A stretch of 33,581 bases of DNA from Myxococcales bacterium (GTDB lineage Bacteria > Myxococcota_A > UBA9160 > UBA4427), in the NCBI GenBank assembly GCA_012959865.1, contig DUCH01000129.1, positions 1 to 33,581 on the forward strand, read 5' to 3'. Positions 1 through 7,504 of this stretch are shown here, piece after piece. The translations under genes were made by a program, and so were the position numbers. Below the pieces are notes generated by a model that saw only the letters and a program-made list of their open reading frames with translations, was not told the DNA's origin and searched no databases. Position 1 is the stretch's first letter, and each line of letters starts with the position of its first letter.

Positions 1-356
1 AGCAATTCGGCCTGATGGATCGCCTGGACGAGGGCGTTTTGAGCCCCCAAATATTCGCCCAGGGCGCGTTCGGCCCGAGCCAAACCCATCAGCGCGGAAT
101 AGCGGGCCGCAGGATCGTTCGGCTCCGAGGCCAGACGGTTGGCCTCGCGGAACAGACCTAGCCCCGTCTCAAAATCGCCTCGGGCCAGGGCGGCCTCGCC
201 TTGGGATCGGACCTGCTCGGAATTCATCGAATCCCGAACAGCACCGTGCCTGGGCGGCGCGAGGGGACTATTTGCGCACGACATGCCCGCAAGCGCCACG
301 AGCAGCCCCACCCACCAAGACCCGGGCTCGCCCCGCGTGGCGCGGAAGACTGTCAA
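1..356 (-). CDS. TPR-type lipoprotein, 5' part only (runs off the left edge)
   Basis: The visible 118 residues begin at a TTG codon. They read as a short basic start (MTVFRATRGEPG), a hydrophobic stretch (SWWVGLLVALAGM) and a cysteine in the context GMSC, which resembles a lipoprotein signal with a non-ideal lipobox. After it comes an alanine-rich helical region (from about residue 44 a pattern like SQGEAALARGDFETGLGLF, then ARYSALMGLARAERALGEY) that looks like tetratricopeptide repeats. The gene follows the anti-sigma gene by 59 bp on the same strand, so it is probably the third gene of a sigma/anti-sigma operon. Such operons often end in a TPR or CHAT-TPR protein, but the C-terminus is outside the window, so no fuller call is possible. 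An ATG at 284 would start after the membrane segment, and one at 227 would give a cytoplasmic TPR protein. I prefer TTG because it restores an export signal. Confidence 0.6.
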   Translation of the reverse strand, partial: MTVFRATRGEPGSWWVGLLVALAGMSCANSPLAPPRHGAVRDSMNSEQVRSQGEAALARGDFETGLGLFREANRLASEPNDPAARYSALMGLARAERALGEYLGAQNALVQAIHQAEL

Positions 357-415
357 CGAACCCGCTCGATTTGGCACATCCACGCAGGACCTGTCCGCGC
401 GATTTGGCCTTCGCG

Positions 416-1912
416 CTATTCGATTGCGGGTTCGGCGCCCAGTCCAACCTGCTCGAGCAAGGCCGCACGATGTTCGAGGAGCCGGGTATCCCCGGGTTCG
501 GCTTCGAGCCAGAGGGTAAGCTGATCGAACGCGTCATACCAGTAGCCCTGGGCCGCGTAACGATGGGCGAGGTGGCCCGCTTCGGCGGAGGCGAACTCCC
601 CCGTCGCACGCGCCCCCGGTGGGCGATAGAGGAGCGCGGAACCGGCGAAGCGATCACGCGAACGATGGGCGTCATCCGTCACCAGGGCAACCGACCACCG
701 GTACGTGATATTGGGAGACAGCTCGATGCCCTCAAGGGCCAGCGATAGGCCGTGAATACCCGCTGCCCGGGGGCCGGTCAGCCGAGTCTCCAAAAGGGGC
801 TCGACGGAAACATCGTCTGAAATTACGATTTCAAGCGGAAGATCGGTCGCCTCCGAAAGGCGCCAATACAGCGTGGGCGTCGCCCGGCTCGTCCTTCCCA
901 AATGCTCGGGAGAAAGGACCTCGACGGCCGGACCGCCCTTACCCACCGAGCGCACGTAGCCTCCGGTGCGAACCGAAGGGCCACTCAATCCCATGAGACT
1001 CTCAACCCCGTAAACGGGCAAATCGCCGGGCAGAAGCGCCGCGATCAGCATCGTTTCGCCGCCTGCCAAGACCAGACCCGCCTTCTCGCTCGCCGCGGGA
1101 AGTGACGCGGGGTCCTCGACCGGGCGAGAAATTTCAGCGGGCACTGCCGCAATCTCGACCGCACCGGGAAGGTCTTCATCCAAGCCCGAAGGCAAATCGA
1201 TCTCTTCGGTTGCCGGGTTCGCCGGGGTTGCCGCGAGTTCCAAGTCGGGCGCGAGGTTCTCCGTCCCTTCCGCCAGCTGAATCGGCTCCTCGATGGGTTC
1301 CGTGGGCATTGCGGGAATCGTGGGCCTGTCGGGGACCGAGGGAACCGACGGTATTGCCTCCGTTACCGGAACCGCCTCCTGCGCGATTTCGACGTCCTGG
1401 GACGGTTGGACACCCGAGACCTCGCCCTGCTGCCAGAGCCGGAGCCCGATGGGAACGGCGATCAAAACCAGAGCCGCCGCCATCAGAGCAGGCCGAGCAT
1501 TTGTCCAGTTGAGGGAATCTCTCCATTCGGCGAGGCTCACAACGGATTTTTGAATGAAATTCGGCCGTATCACCTCGGCGACCGAAGCCGACTGGACAGC
1601 GGAAAAATCGAAGCTCCGCAGTACCGCCACTTCGCTCCGACACGCCGAGCAGCCCCCAAGGTGTTGTTCCACCGCCGCGCGTTCACTCGACGCCAAGGAC
1701 AGCGTCGTCAAACCGAGCAACGCCTCCTCGCTGGGGTGTGAATCGGCAACACTTGCCGACCGCAAAACCCGCTCGAAGTTCGACAAGCTCGCGACTTCGC
1801 GCGAGCAATCGTCGCAGCCTGGATAATGATTACGGAACTCTTCCCACCGCGGTTCTTCGCGCTCAAGAAAAAACTCGCCTAGATCGATTTCTTTGGTTTT
1901 TTTACAGCTCAT
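416..1912 (-). CDS. Membrane anti-sigma factor with two zinc-binding motifs
   Basis: This 498-residue protein probably holds the sigma factor encoded just upstream inactive at the inner membrane. The cytoplasmic N-terminus carries two H-x3-C-x2-C motifs, at His29/Cys33/Cys36 and His84/Cys88/Cys91, typical of the zf-HC2/ZAS anti-sigma fold. One membrane segment follows at about residues 141-157. A long proline- and glutamate-rich linker (about 165-240) then leads to a periplasmic domain I do not recognise. Most anti-sigma factors have one ZAS motif and are shorter, so the duplication and the large outer domain stand out. The ATG has a strong ribosome site (AGGAGG, 5-6 bases upstream). The gene lies 82 bp after the sigma gene on the same strand. 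The anti-sigma role is inferred from the motifs and the pairing. Confidence 0.85.
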   Translation of the reverse strand: MSCKKTKEIDLGEFFLEREEPRWEEFRNHYPGCDDCSREVASLSNFERVLRSASVADSHPSEEALLGLTTLSLASSERAAVEQHLGGCSACRSEVAVLRSFDFSAVQSASVAEVIRPNFIQKSVVSLAEWRDSLNWTNARPALMAAALVLIAVPIGLRLWQQGEVSGVQPSQDVEIAQEAVPVTEAIPSVPSVPDRPTIPAMPTEPIEEPIQLAEGTENLAPDLELAATPANPATEEIDLPSGLDEDLPGAVEIAAVPAEISRPVEDPASLPAASEKAGLVLAGGETMLIAALLPGDLPVYGVESLMGLSGPSVRTGGYVRSVGKGGPAVEVLSPEHLGRTSRATPTLYWRLSEATDLPLEIVISDDVSVEPLLETRLTGPRAAGIHGLSLALEGIELSPNITYRWSVALVTDDAHRSRDRFAGSALLYRPPGARATGEFASAEAGHLAHRYAAQGYWYDAFDQLTLWLEAEPGDTRLLEHRAALLEQVGLGAEPAIE

Positions 1913-1994
1913 CCCGTACCTCCTGCGGGTTTGAGCCGTTCCCCGGCTCCTCTCCCCGCCCCGCTCTCCAGTCGCTCGCTTTCACCAAAAGGGA

Positions 1995-2570
1995 TCACCC
2001 GGATTCGATAAAATCGGCCAATTCCTGGCGCAGTTGAGCGATTCCCTCGCGCAAGTAGCGCTTCAGCGACCCCAGCGGTATTCCACTTTCCTCGGAAACC
2101 ACGTTGTAGGTCTTGCCTTCGAGATAGACACCCAGAACCGCCACTCTCCGCTTTTCCGAGAGCCGCTCCACGGCATTCCGAACGTCTTGACTCAGCCCTT
2201 CGGGCGCCATTGTGCTGGCGGTGGAAAGTTCGTCGCTGCCGACGACATCCTCCCAGGGCAGGGTCTGGTCTTCCTTCACGCGCAGGTGAATCCGCAGGCG
2301 GTCGACAAATTTGAACCGAGCCGTCGTTCGGAGGTAGCCCACAACCGCCCGGCGGTCGCGAATGCGTCCCTCGCGCAACGCCAACGCCGAGGCGATGATC
2401 ACCTCTTGCAGGAGATCGTCCCAGTCGCTCCGGAAATCGTACGCATTCCAGCCGGCCAGGAATCCATTGACCAACCGAGTCAGGCGGGCAAGGGCGAGGG
2501 CATCGCCATCCTGAAGAGCCTCCAAGACCGCGTACCAGTCTTCCTCCCGCCTCCCGTTCCGTGTGGCCAT
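1995..2570 (-). CDS. ECF-like sigma-70 family RNA polymerase sigma factor
   Basis: The 191-residue length and two-domain layout fit extracytoplasmic-function sigma factors. Region 2 is at about residues 20-95, with a WDDLLQEV core-binding helix and a following RAVVGYLRTTARFKFVDRLR segment for -10 recognition. Region 4 is at about 120-185, with LSEKRRVAVLGVYLEGKTYNVV followed by a helix-turn-helix ending in GSLKRYLREGIAQLRQEL. The next gene on the strand is a zinc-motif anti-sigma factor, the usual partner. I see no clear Shine-Dalgarno before the ATG at 2570, so the message may be leaderless or the start may differ slightly. What it responds to cannot be told from sequence. The TPR lipoprotein and periplasmic anti-sigma domain hint at envelope sensing (inference). 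Confidence 0.85.
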   Translation of the reverse strand: MATRNGRREEDWYAVLEALQDGDALALARLTRLVNGFLAGWNAYDFRSDWDDLLQEVIIASALALREGRIRDRRAVVGYLRTTARFKFVDRLRIHLRVKEDQTLPWEDVVGSDELSTASTMAPEGLSQDVRNAVERLSEKRRVAVLGVYLEGKTYNVVSEESGIPLGSLKRYLREGIAQLRQELADFIESG

Positions 2571-2845
2571 CGGTGCGCAGTATGACTAAATCCCCCGGGG
2601 CCCGCGAATTCTCCTGCCCCAATACCCGTACAATTGGGTTTGGTTTACCTCGATGCCGATCCGAAAATCGGCCTTTGGGCCGGCGAATCGCGGAAAAGCG
2701 GACAAAAGCAGCGGAAAAGTGCATTCGTTTCGGGACCCCCGAGCGGAAGAGGAATGAAAGCGCGCACTGGGCGCGGGCGAGACGGCGGCGCAGAGCGCCG
2801 CAACGAGAGATCAGTCGCGCCGAGGGGCCAAAATGGATCGCCCGA

Positions 2846-2870
2846 GCGAGATTTTTTCAAAAAATCTCGC
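2846..2870. repeat. Perfect 12-bp inverted repeat with a single central base
   Basis: The arms GCGAGATTTTTT and AAAAAATCTCGC flank a lone C at 2858. The A/T core is conspicuous in GC-rich surroundings. It could act as a cruciform or protein-binding site, or as part of the transcription end of the oxidoreductase gene that reads into it. It lacks the GC stem followed by a T-run of a classic terminator on the minus strand. Function unknown. Confidence 0.55.
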
Positions 2871-2891
2871 CCCGGCGGCTTTCGGAATCCC

Positions 2892-2915
2892 GAGCGCACC
2901 CTTTTCGGGTCGCTC
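2892..2915. repeat. Hairpin-forming sequence downstream of the oxidoreductase gene
   Basis: GAGCG + ACCC pairs with GGGT + CGCTC around a TTTTC loop, with one bulged C at 2897. It lies about 80 bp past the oxidoreductase stop codon and may stabilise or end that transcript. There is no T-run after it on the minus strand, so factor-independent termination is doubtful. Confidence 0.4.
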
Positions 2916-2996
2916 CCCCGAGTGAAATCGGAGCCGAGACGCTGCCGTGAGCAAAGCCTCCAAAGCACCGGGCACCGGGCGACTCGAACCCCGGAA

Positions 2997-4013
2997 TCAG
3001 CTCGATTGCGCCAGATCTTCGACGATATCGGCCCAACAATCGGCGTCGGGAGCGAAGGGGGCGATCAGGCTTACCCGGTCGGCAAAGCCCGAGCAGCGGG
3101 CGCGAACCTTGTCGGCCACCTCGCTGCGATGACCGACCACCGCGATCTGACCGAGCAGATCGTCGTCGATGCGCCCGGCCATTTCGAGCCACTTCCCCTT
3201 TTTGGACATGAAATTCAGTTCATCCTGCAGATCACCCCGGCCAATGGAATCGAGCACCGGCCGGTAGGCGGGGGTCGAGCCGTAAAAAGAAATTTGCGCC
3301 CGGGCACCATTTTTTGCCGCCTCGATCTCTTCGTCGTTCGACCCCGCGGCAACAATGAGCTGGCACGAGATCTCCAATTCTTTGCGCCCCCGCGATCCCA
3401 GTTCGAGACCGCGCTCAAGGTTCGGCAGGGTCACGGATTGAATGAACTCCGTTGTGTGAAAGGGGTGAACGAAAAATCCGTCGGCGACCTCTCCGACAAC
3501 TTCGGTCATTCGGGGCCCCACCGCCGAGAGAAAAATTCGAGGTACGCCGTGAGGACTCGGCTCGGGGGTAAATACGGGAGTCATCAGTGTGTGGGAGTAG
3601 AACTCGCCTTGAAAATCCAAGCGCGAGCCATTTTGCCAGCAATCCCATATGGCCCGAATGGCCCCGACCATCTCCTTCATTCGCGCTGCGGGCTTGGACC
3701 ACTCCATGCTGAAGCGTCTCTGGATATGCGGGCGAATCTGAGTACCCAGCCCAAGAACGAAACGCCCCGCGCTCAGCAGCTGCATATCCCAGCCTATATT
3801 CGCGAGGATCATTGGGTTCCGCGCGAAGGCGATCGCTATGGCGGTAATCAGCTCCAGTCGGTCGGTCTGCTGGGCTGCGACGGCCAAGGGAAGAAAAGGA
3901 TCGTGGCGCCCCTCGAAGGTAAAGCCTCCCGTGTACCCGACTCTCTCCAAATTCTTCGCCGCGGGTCCCGCGTCGACCGGGTTCTCCACCAGAATCGCAC
4001 CATCCACCCTCAC
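2997..4013 (-). CDS. Luciferase-like (LLM class, F420-type) oxidoreductase
   Basis: About 338 residues match the luciferase-like monooxygenase TIM-barrel family in its F420-dependent branch. Visible signatures are MRVDGAILVENP at the start, GYTGGFTFEGRHDPFLPLA (about 27-45), FARNPMILA (about 63), LSAGRFVLGLGTQ (about 80-92), and IFLSAVGPRMTEVVGEVADGF (about 163-183). Members oxidise or reduce alcohols, aldehydes or other organics with F420 or FMN; substrate and cofactor are not fixed by sequence here. I chose the GTG at 4013 because GAGGAG sits 6 bases upstream and the homologous N-terminus starts exactly there. An in-frame GTG at 4049 would add 12 residues and has no ribosome site. It is divergent from the sulfatase across about 260 bp. 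Confidence 0.85.
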   Translation of the reverse strand: MRVDGAILVENPVDAGPAAKNLERVGYTGGFTFEGRHDPFLPLAVAAQQTDRLELITAIAIAFARNPMILANIGWDMQLLSAGRFVLGLGTQIRPHIQRRFSMEWSKPAARMKEMVGAIRAIWDCWQNGSRLDFQGEFYSHTLMTPVFTPEPSPHGVPRIFLSAVGPRMTEVVGEVADGFFVHPFHTTEFIQSVTLPNLERGLELGSRGRKELEISCQLIVAAGSNDEEIEAAKNGARAQISFYGSTPAYRPVLDSIGRGDLQDELNFMSKKGKWLEMAGRIDDDLLGQIAVVGHRSEVADKVRARCSGFADRVSLIAPFAPDADCWADIVEDLAQSS

Positions 4014-4019
4014 GATCGT

Positions 4020-4025
4020 CTCCTC
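4020..4025 (-). promoter_or_regulatory. Shine-Dalgarno that decides the oxidoreductase start
   Basis: On the minus strand GAGGAG is followed by six bases and GTG (4013). The upstream GTG at 4049 has no such site. Confidence 0.6.
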
Positions 4026-4160
4026 GATTTTCTCATGCTCATCCGTCACTCACAAGAAACTCTAAATTTTGAATCTGGCCCGCACTTGTCGCCCAAATGG
4101 GCGGTCGTTAGGCTACGCGATCTCACCGCCGGAGCCACCCTAGGCCCAAGAAGAACCAAC

Positions 4161-4196
4161 ACCAACAGGCACGACAACAGGCACAACAACAGGCAC
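4161..4196. repeat. Three tandem 12-bp units (xxCAACAGGCAC)
   Basis: Units 4161-4172, 4173-4184 and 4185-4196 share CAACAGGCAC and differ only at the first two positions. The repeat lies in the divergent promoter region between the oxidoreductase and the sulfatase, 80-115 bp before the sulfatase start. It could be a binding-site array or simple slippage; nothing further is visible. Confidence 0.7.
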
Positions 4197-4263
4197 AACG
4201 TCAAAGCTTCGGTTCGTAGCCCCTTCGAAGACATCGCGTGGGCACTGGATCCGTCGCGAAACC

Positions 4264-4269
4264 GGAGGA
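4264..4269 (+). promoter_or_regulatory. Shine-Dalgarno deciding the TTG start of the sulfatase
   Basis: GGAGGA lies six bases before TTG at 4276. That start gives an intact signal peptide; no in-frame ATG nearby does so. Confidence 0.65.
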
Positions 4270-4275
4270 AAGGCT

Positions 4276-5904
4276 TTGAAATTCTCTCGGCCCCAGACGA
4301 AATATTTGTCGACTTTTTTTCTCGCTAGTCTACTTGCCGCTTCAGCGGCCTTCGCCGAATCAAAACCCAATATCGTCATCCTCGTCGCCGACGATCTGGG
4401 CTGGGCGGACGTCGGCTACCACGGCGAAGAAGTCATTCGCACACCTTCTCTCGATCGGTTGTCTCGGGAGGGCGCAGAACTCGACCGCTTCTACACAACG
4501 CCCATCTGTTCCCCGACGCGCGCGGCCCTGATGACCGGCCGCGATCCCATGCGGCTCGGAGTCGCCTACGCGACCATCCTTCCCTGGAGCAACAACGGCG
4601 TCCATCCCGACGAACGTTTCATGCCCGAGAGTTTCCGCGCCGCCGGCTACCAGACCGCGATGGTGGGCAAATGGCACCTGGGGCACGCCCAGCAGACCTA
4701 TCACCCCAACGAACGCGGTTTCGAACACTTCTATGGTCACCTCCATACCGAGGTGGGTTATTTCCCGCCCTTCGCCAACCAAGGAGGAAAGGATTTCCAG
4801 GCCAATGGCGAATCCATCGACGATCAAGGCTACGAGACCTTCCTACTGGCCGCCGAGGCCTCACGCTGGATTCGCGACCGCAACAAGAACAAACCCTTCT
4901 TTCTCTACATTCCCTTCATCGCCCCTCACACACCCCTGGATGCACCGGAAGAACTCAAAGCCCGCTACGCGGATATGGACGACGACCGAAAGCCCACCCG
5001 CAGCAAGCACAGCGATAACACCCGTCGCATCGGAAAATTCAGTGGCCGCCCCAGCGCCCGGCCCACCTACGCCGCCGTGGTGGACGCCATGGATCAAGCC
5101 GTGGGTCGGGTGCTGAAAACCCTGGACGACGAGGGACTGGCGGACAACACCATCGTGCTTTTCTTCAGCGACAACGGCGGAGCCGCCTACGCGAGCGGCG
5201 GTGCGGACAACGTTCCCCTCCGCGGTGGCAAGGGCAACACCTTCGAAGGCGGAATTCGCGTAGTTTCTCTCGTTCGCTGGCCCGGGGTGATTGAACCCGG
5301 TAGCCAAATCGAGAGCATCATCTCGGTGATGGATGTTTTCCCGAGCCTGGCCGCCGCGGCGGACGTTCCCATCGAGGGGGCGCGCAAGCTCGATGGGCGA
5401 AACATGTGGCCTGCCATCGCGGAGAAGAAAAAAATTCAAAGGGAAGATTTTATTTTCTTCGGGTCGGAGACACCGATCCGCGGAGCCTTCTCCCTGACGG
5501 CCTTCAACGACGAATGGAAGCTGGTGCAGGAAGTGAGACAGGGTCTGCTCTCGGCCGATGTCACCCACTACTTGTTCAACATCGCCGATGACCCCAACGA
5601 ATACAACAACCTCGCCGCGGCGCACCCGGACGTCGTCGCTGAAATGGCCGAGGCCATCCACTACTGGCGGACCCTCCACCCGGTCTCGGGTATTCGTTCC
5701 ACGTTGACACCGCCCCCGGGCTGGCGGGCGCCACGCGATTGGGTCTCGTACCCAATTCCCCTAGCCCAGTTGCAGGCTGAGCCCGCACCCGGCATGGCGC
5801 CCCCTGCGGTGCTTCCCGCCCTCGATTGGATGCATGGCGAATCCGGGCGCCTGATCTACGACTGCGAGCCCTACGCGTTGCTCGGGGGTGGGCTCTGCAA
5901 ATAG
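4276..5904 (+). CDS. Secreted type I sulfatase (arylsulfatase family)
   Basis: This 542-residue enzyme should hydrolyse sulfate esters outside the cytoplasm. It begins with a signal peptide (MKFSRPQTK, hydrophobic core, cleavage probably after AFA at residue 27). The alkaline-phosphatase-like sulfatase core follows: metal-binding Asp39-Asp40 in VADDLGW, the C-S-P-T-R signature at Cys78 whose cysteine becomes formylglycine, GKWHLGH (Lys132, His134), and SDNGG (Asp299, Asn300). The Cys-type motif needs a formylglycine-generating enzyme, which is not in this window. The substrate (aryl, sterol or sugar sulfate) cannot be read from sequence; no SusC/D or other polysaccharide genes are nearby. It starts at TTG behind a strong ribosome site and converges with the EamA transporter 20 bp downstream. 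Confidence 0.9.
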   Translation: MKFSRPQTKYLSTFFLASLLAASAAFAESKPNIVILVADDLGWADVGYHGEEVIRTPSLDRLSREGAELDRFYTTPICSPTRAALMTGRDPMRLGVAYATILPWSNNGVHPDERFMPESFRAAGYQTAMVGKWHLGHAQQTYHPNERGFEHFYGHLHTEVGYFPPFANQGGKDFQANGESIDDQGYETFLLAAEASRWIRDRNKNKPFFLYIPFIAPHTPLDAPEELKARYADMDDDRKPTRSKHSDNTRRIGKFSGRPSARPTYAAVVDAMDQAVGRVLKTLDDEGLADNTIVLFFSDNGGAAYASGGADNVPLRGGKGNTFEGGIRVVSLVRWPGVIEPGSQIESIISVMDVFPSLAAAADVPIEGARKLDGRNMWPAIAEKKKIQREDFIFFGSETPIRGAFSLTAFNDEWKLVQEVRQGLLSADVTHYLFNIADDPNEYNNLAAAHPDVVAEMAEAIHYWRTLHPVSGIRSTLTPPPGWRAPRDWVSYPIPLAQLQAEPAPGMAPPAVLPALDWMHGESGRLIYDCEPYALLGGGLCK

Positions 5905-5924
5905 GCACCGGCCGCGCCGAGAGC

Positions 5925-6836
5925 TCAGTTTCCGAGAACGATCAAAAGAACCCCCACGAGAATTGCCGCAATGCCCGCCAGCTCGACCGGACGAATGCCC
6001 TCGCGAAAGAAGAACCAAGACGCACCGAGGGCAAAGACCAGTTCCAATTGGCCGACTGCTTTTACGTAGGCCGCGCTCTGTAGCGACATTGCGGTAAACC
6101 AACTCGCCGAAGCGAGAGCCCCGCAGGCCCCAACCCAGAGCCCAGCACGCCAGGCCTTGGCCACCCTCTGGAGTTCGCCGGGTTCGCGCAACCCGAGATA
6201 GACGGTGACCGCCAGGGTTTGAAAGACGATTACGCTGGCCAGGGTGAAGCTCGCCCGTAGAAAAGCGCCGCTCCCGGTTTCCAAGGAAAGCGAGGCTCCG
6301 CGGTAGCAAACCGACGCGAGCCCGAAGAGTGCGCCCGACGCGAGCCCCGCCAGCGCGCCTCGATCGAAGAGAGAATTCAGGCGCCCGGACTCGAGCACAT
6401 CGCTCCGCGCCAGGCCAAGGGCCACAACACCGGCCAGAGAGAGCAACAGCGCAACCCCGGCCATCTGGCCCACAGATTCGCCGAGCAGCAAGAAGCCAAA
6501 AATGGCCGCCTGCACGGGCTCGGTCTTCGAGTAGGCCGTGCCCACGGCGAAACTCCGAAACGAAACCGCGTAGAGGAGCGCTGCCGTCGCCAGGATTTGG
6601 GCCAATCCTCCCATCCCACCGTAGAGGAAGAACGTACGGCCGGGGATGGGAAGGGGCTGATCGAGACCGACCACAAGGCCCACGAGATAAAGAAGCGCAA
6701 AGGGAACCCCAAAGGCGAACCGGACGTAGGTTGCACCGGAATTGCTCAGCTCGGATTTGATCGACTTCTGCAGCGCTGACCGCGCGTTCTGAAAGAACGC
6801 CGCAACGAGAGTGATGGGGACCCACAGTTCAAACAC
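5925..6836 (-). CDS. EamA/DMT superfamily permease
   Basis: The 303-residue protein is almost entirely hydrophobic, with about ten membrane helices in two EamA-like halves. The first half runs from FELWVPITLVAAFFQNA to VVALGLA. The second runs from LAGLASGALFGLASVCYRG to LAGIAAILVGVLLIVLG. The family exports or imports small metabolites such as amino acids; the substrate is unknown. The TAYSKTEPVQAAIFGFLLLGE stretch (about 100-120) is the family's typical helix 4/5 region. The start is GTG with GGGAG six bases upstream. It lies 59 bp after the HD hydrolase on the same strand and is probably the last gene of the long minus-strand run. Confidence 0.85.
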   Translation of the reverse strand: MFELWVPITLVAAFFQNARSALQKSIKSELSNSGATYVRFAFGVPFALLYLVGLVVGLDQPLPIPGRTFFLYGGMGGLAQILATAALLYAVSFRSFAVGTAYSKTEPVQAAIFGFLLLGESVGQMAGVALLLSLAGVVALGLARSDVLESGRLNSLFDRGALAGLASGALFGLASVCYRGASLSLETGSGAFLRASFTLASVIVFQTLAVTVYLGLREPGELQRVAKAWRAGLWVGACGALASASWFTAMSLQSAAYVKAVGQLELVFALGASWFFFREGIRPVELAGIAAILVGVLLIVLGN

Positions 6837-6895
6837 GCTTCGCTCCCTGACTCATCGACACAGAAAATACCCGTGGAGTGAATCGCCGCCCGGGT

Positions 6896-7504
6896 TCAAA
6901 GGTCAGAGTCCCCGACCAACTGCTTGAGGCTCTCCAATAGGTCTTGCAGTTCCTGGCTCAGGCGCGGCGGAATCGCCGTTCGGATCACTGCAAGAATCGA
7001 TTCGAAATACCAGATTTGCTGCTGAGGAGTACTCGAAAAGCGATCGAAGACCGAAACCCCCTGGGATCGAACATCCCAGACGATGGCATGGAGATTGTGA
7101 CGCTTGTCGCAAGCCGCCACGAGAAGGCTGTCGGGCAACGCGTGGGTCAGTTGCTCGATATAGCGGTCCTTGCGTTCCTTCCAAGGACGCTTTTCCCCTA
7201 TGGACTCGTCGGCCTGGGTATCCGTGCAATCGTTCACCATGCGGAGAACGGCCTCGCCGAAATTTTCCCGGATGACCCTCTCACGGTCGGCGCGCTTCTC
7301 GCTATCCGGCGCGTCTTCCAGCGAATCGTGCAAGAGGCCCGCGATGGCCTGATCCGCGCAGCCCCCGTGCTCGATCACGAGCCCCGCCACTTGGAGCAGA
7401 TGACTCACGTAGGGAATATCGGTCATCTTCCTGCGCTGACCGGAGTGCCACGCGTACGCGTACTCGGTGGCTTCCACTAGGCGCTTCTGTTCTTCGAAGT
7501 TCAT
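6896..7504 (-). CDS. SpoT-like HD-domain phosphohydrolase (small alarmone hydrolase type)
   Basis: This 202-residue protein resembles the isolated hydrolase domain of RelA/SpoT enzymes, which remove pyrophosphate from (p)ppGpp. Expected catalytic and metal residues are all visible: His35 (PYVSHLLQVA), His59-Asp60 with Glu63-Asp64 (GLLHDSLED), and Asp133/Asn137 (DKRHNL). There is no synthetase, TGS or ACT domain, and the length fits a stand-alone MESH1/SAH-type protein. Its ATG overlaps the amidase stop codon as ATGA, so translation is probably coupled. The alarmone role is family-based inference; other nucleotide 3'-pyrophosphates are possible. Confidence 0.8.
   Translation of the reverse strand: MNFEEQKRLVEATEYAYAWHSGQRRKMTDIPYVSHLLQVAGLVIEHGGCADQAIAGLLHDSLEDAPDSEKRADRERVIRENFGEAVLRMVNDCTDTQADESIGEKRPWKERKDRYIEQLTHALPDSLLVAACDKRHNLHAIVWDVRSQGVSVFDRFSSTPQQQIWYFESILAVIRTAIPPRLSQELQDLLESLKQLVGDSDL

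Larger units (their letters stand above)
2571..2996. other. Gene-free stretch between the oxidoreductase 3' end and the sigma gene
   Basis: This 426 bp region must hold the promoter of the sigma/anti-sigma operon, but I could not pick out convincing -35/-10 boxes. It contains two strong hairpin-forming sequences, listed separately. Long open frames cross it on both strands, but they have no ribosome site, no recognisable domains and arginine-rich shadow composition, so I do not call them genes. Confidence 0.6.

Noticed and set aside
2955-2996. tRNA-like T-arm on the minus strand (GGTTCGAGTC)
   Set aside because: The flanking bases do not form the T-stem or acceptor stem, and the 5' half would have to lie inside the oxidoreductase coding sequence.
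2634-4328. Long plus-strand open frame (564 codons)
   Set aside because: It runs antisense to the oxidoreductase gene, has arginine-rich composition and no domain or ribosome site. It is a GC-rich shadow.
4672-4687. TGGCAC resembling a -24 box
   Set aside because: Inside the sulfatase coding sequence (GKWHLGH) with no -12 element at the right distance.
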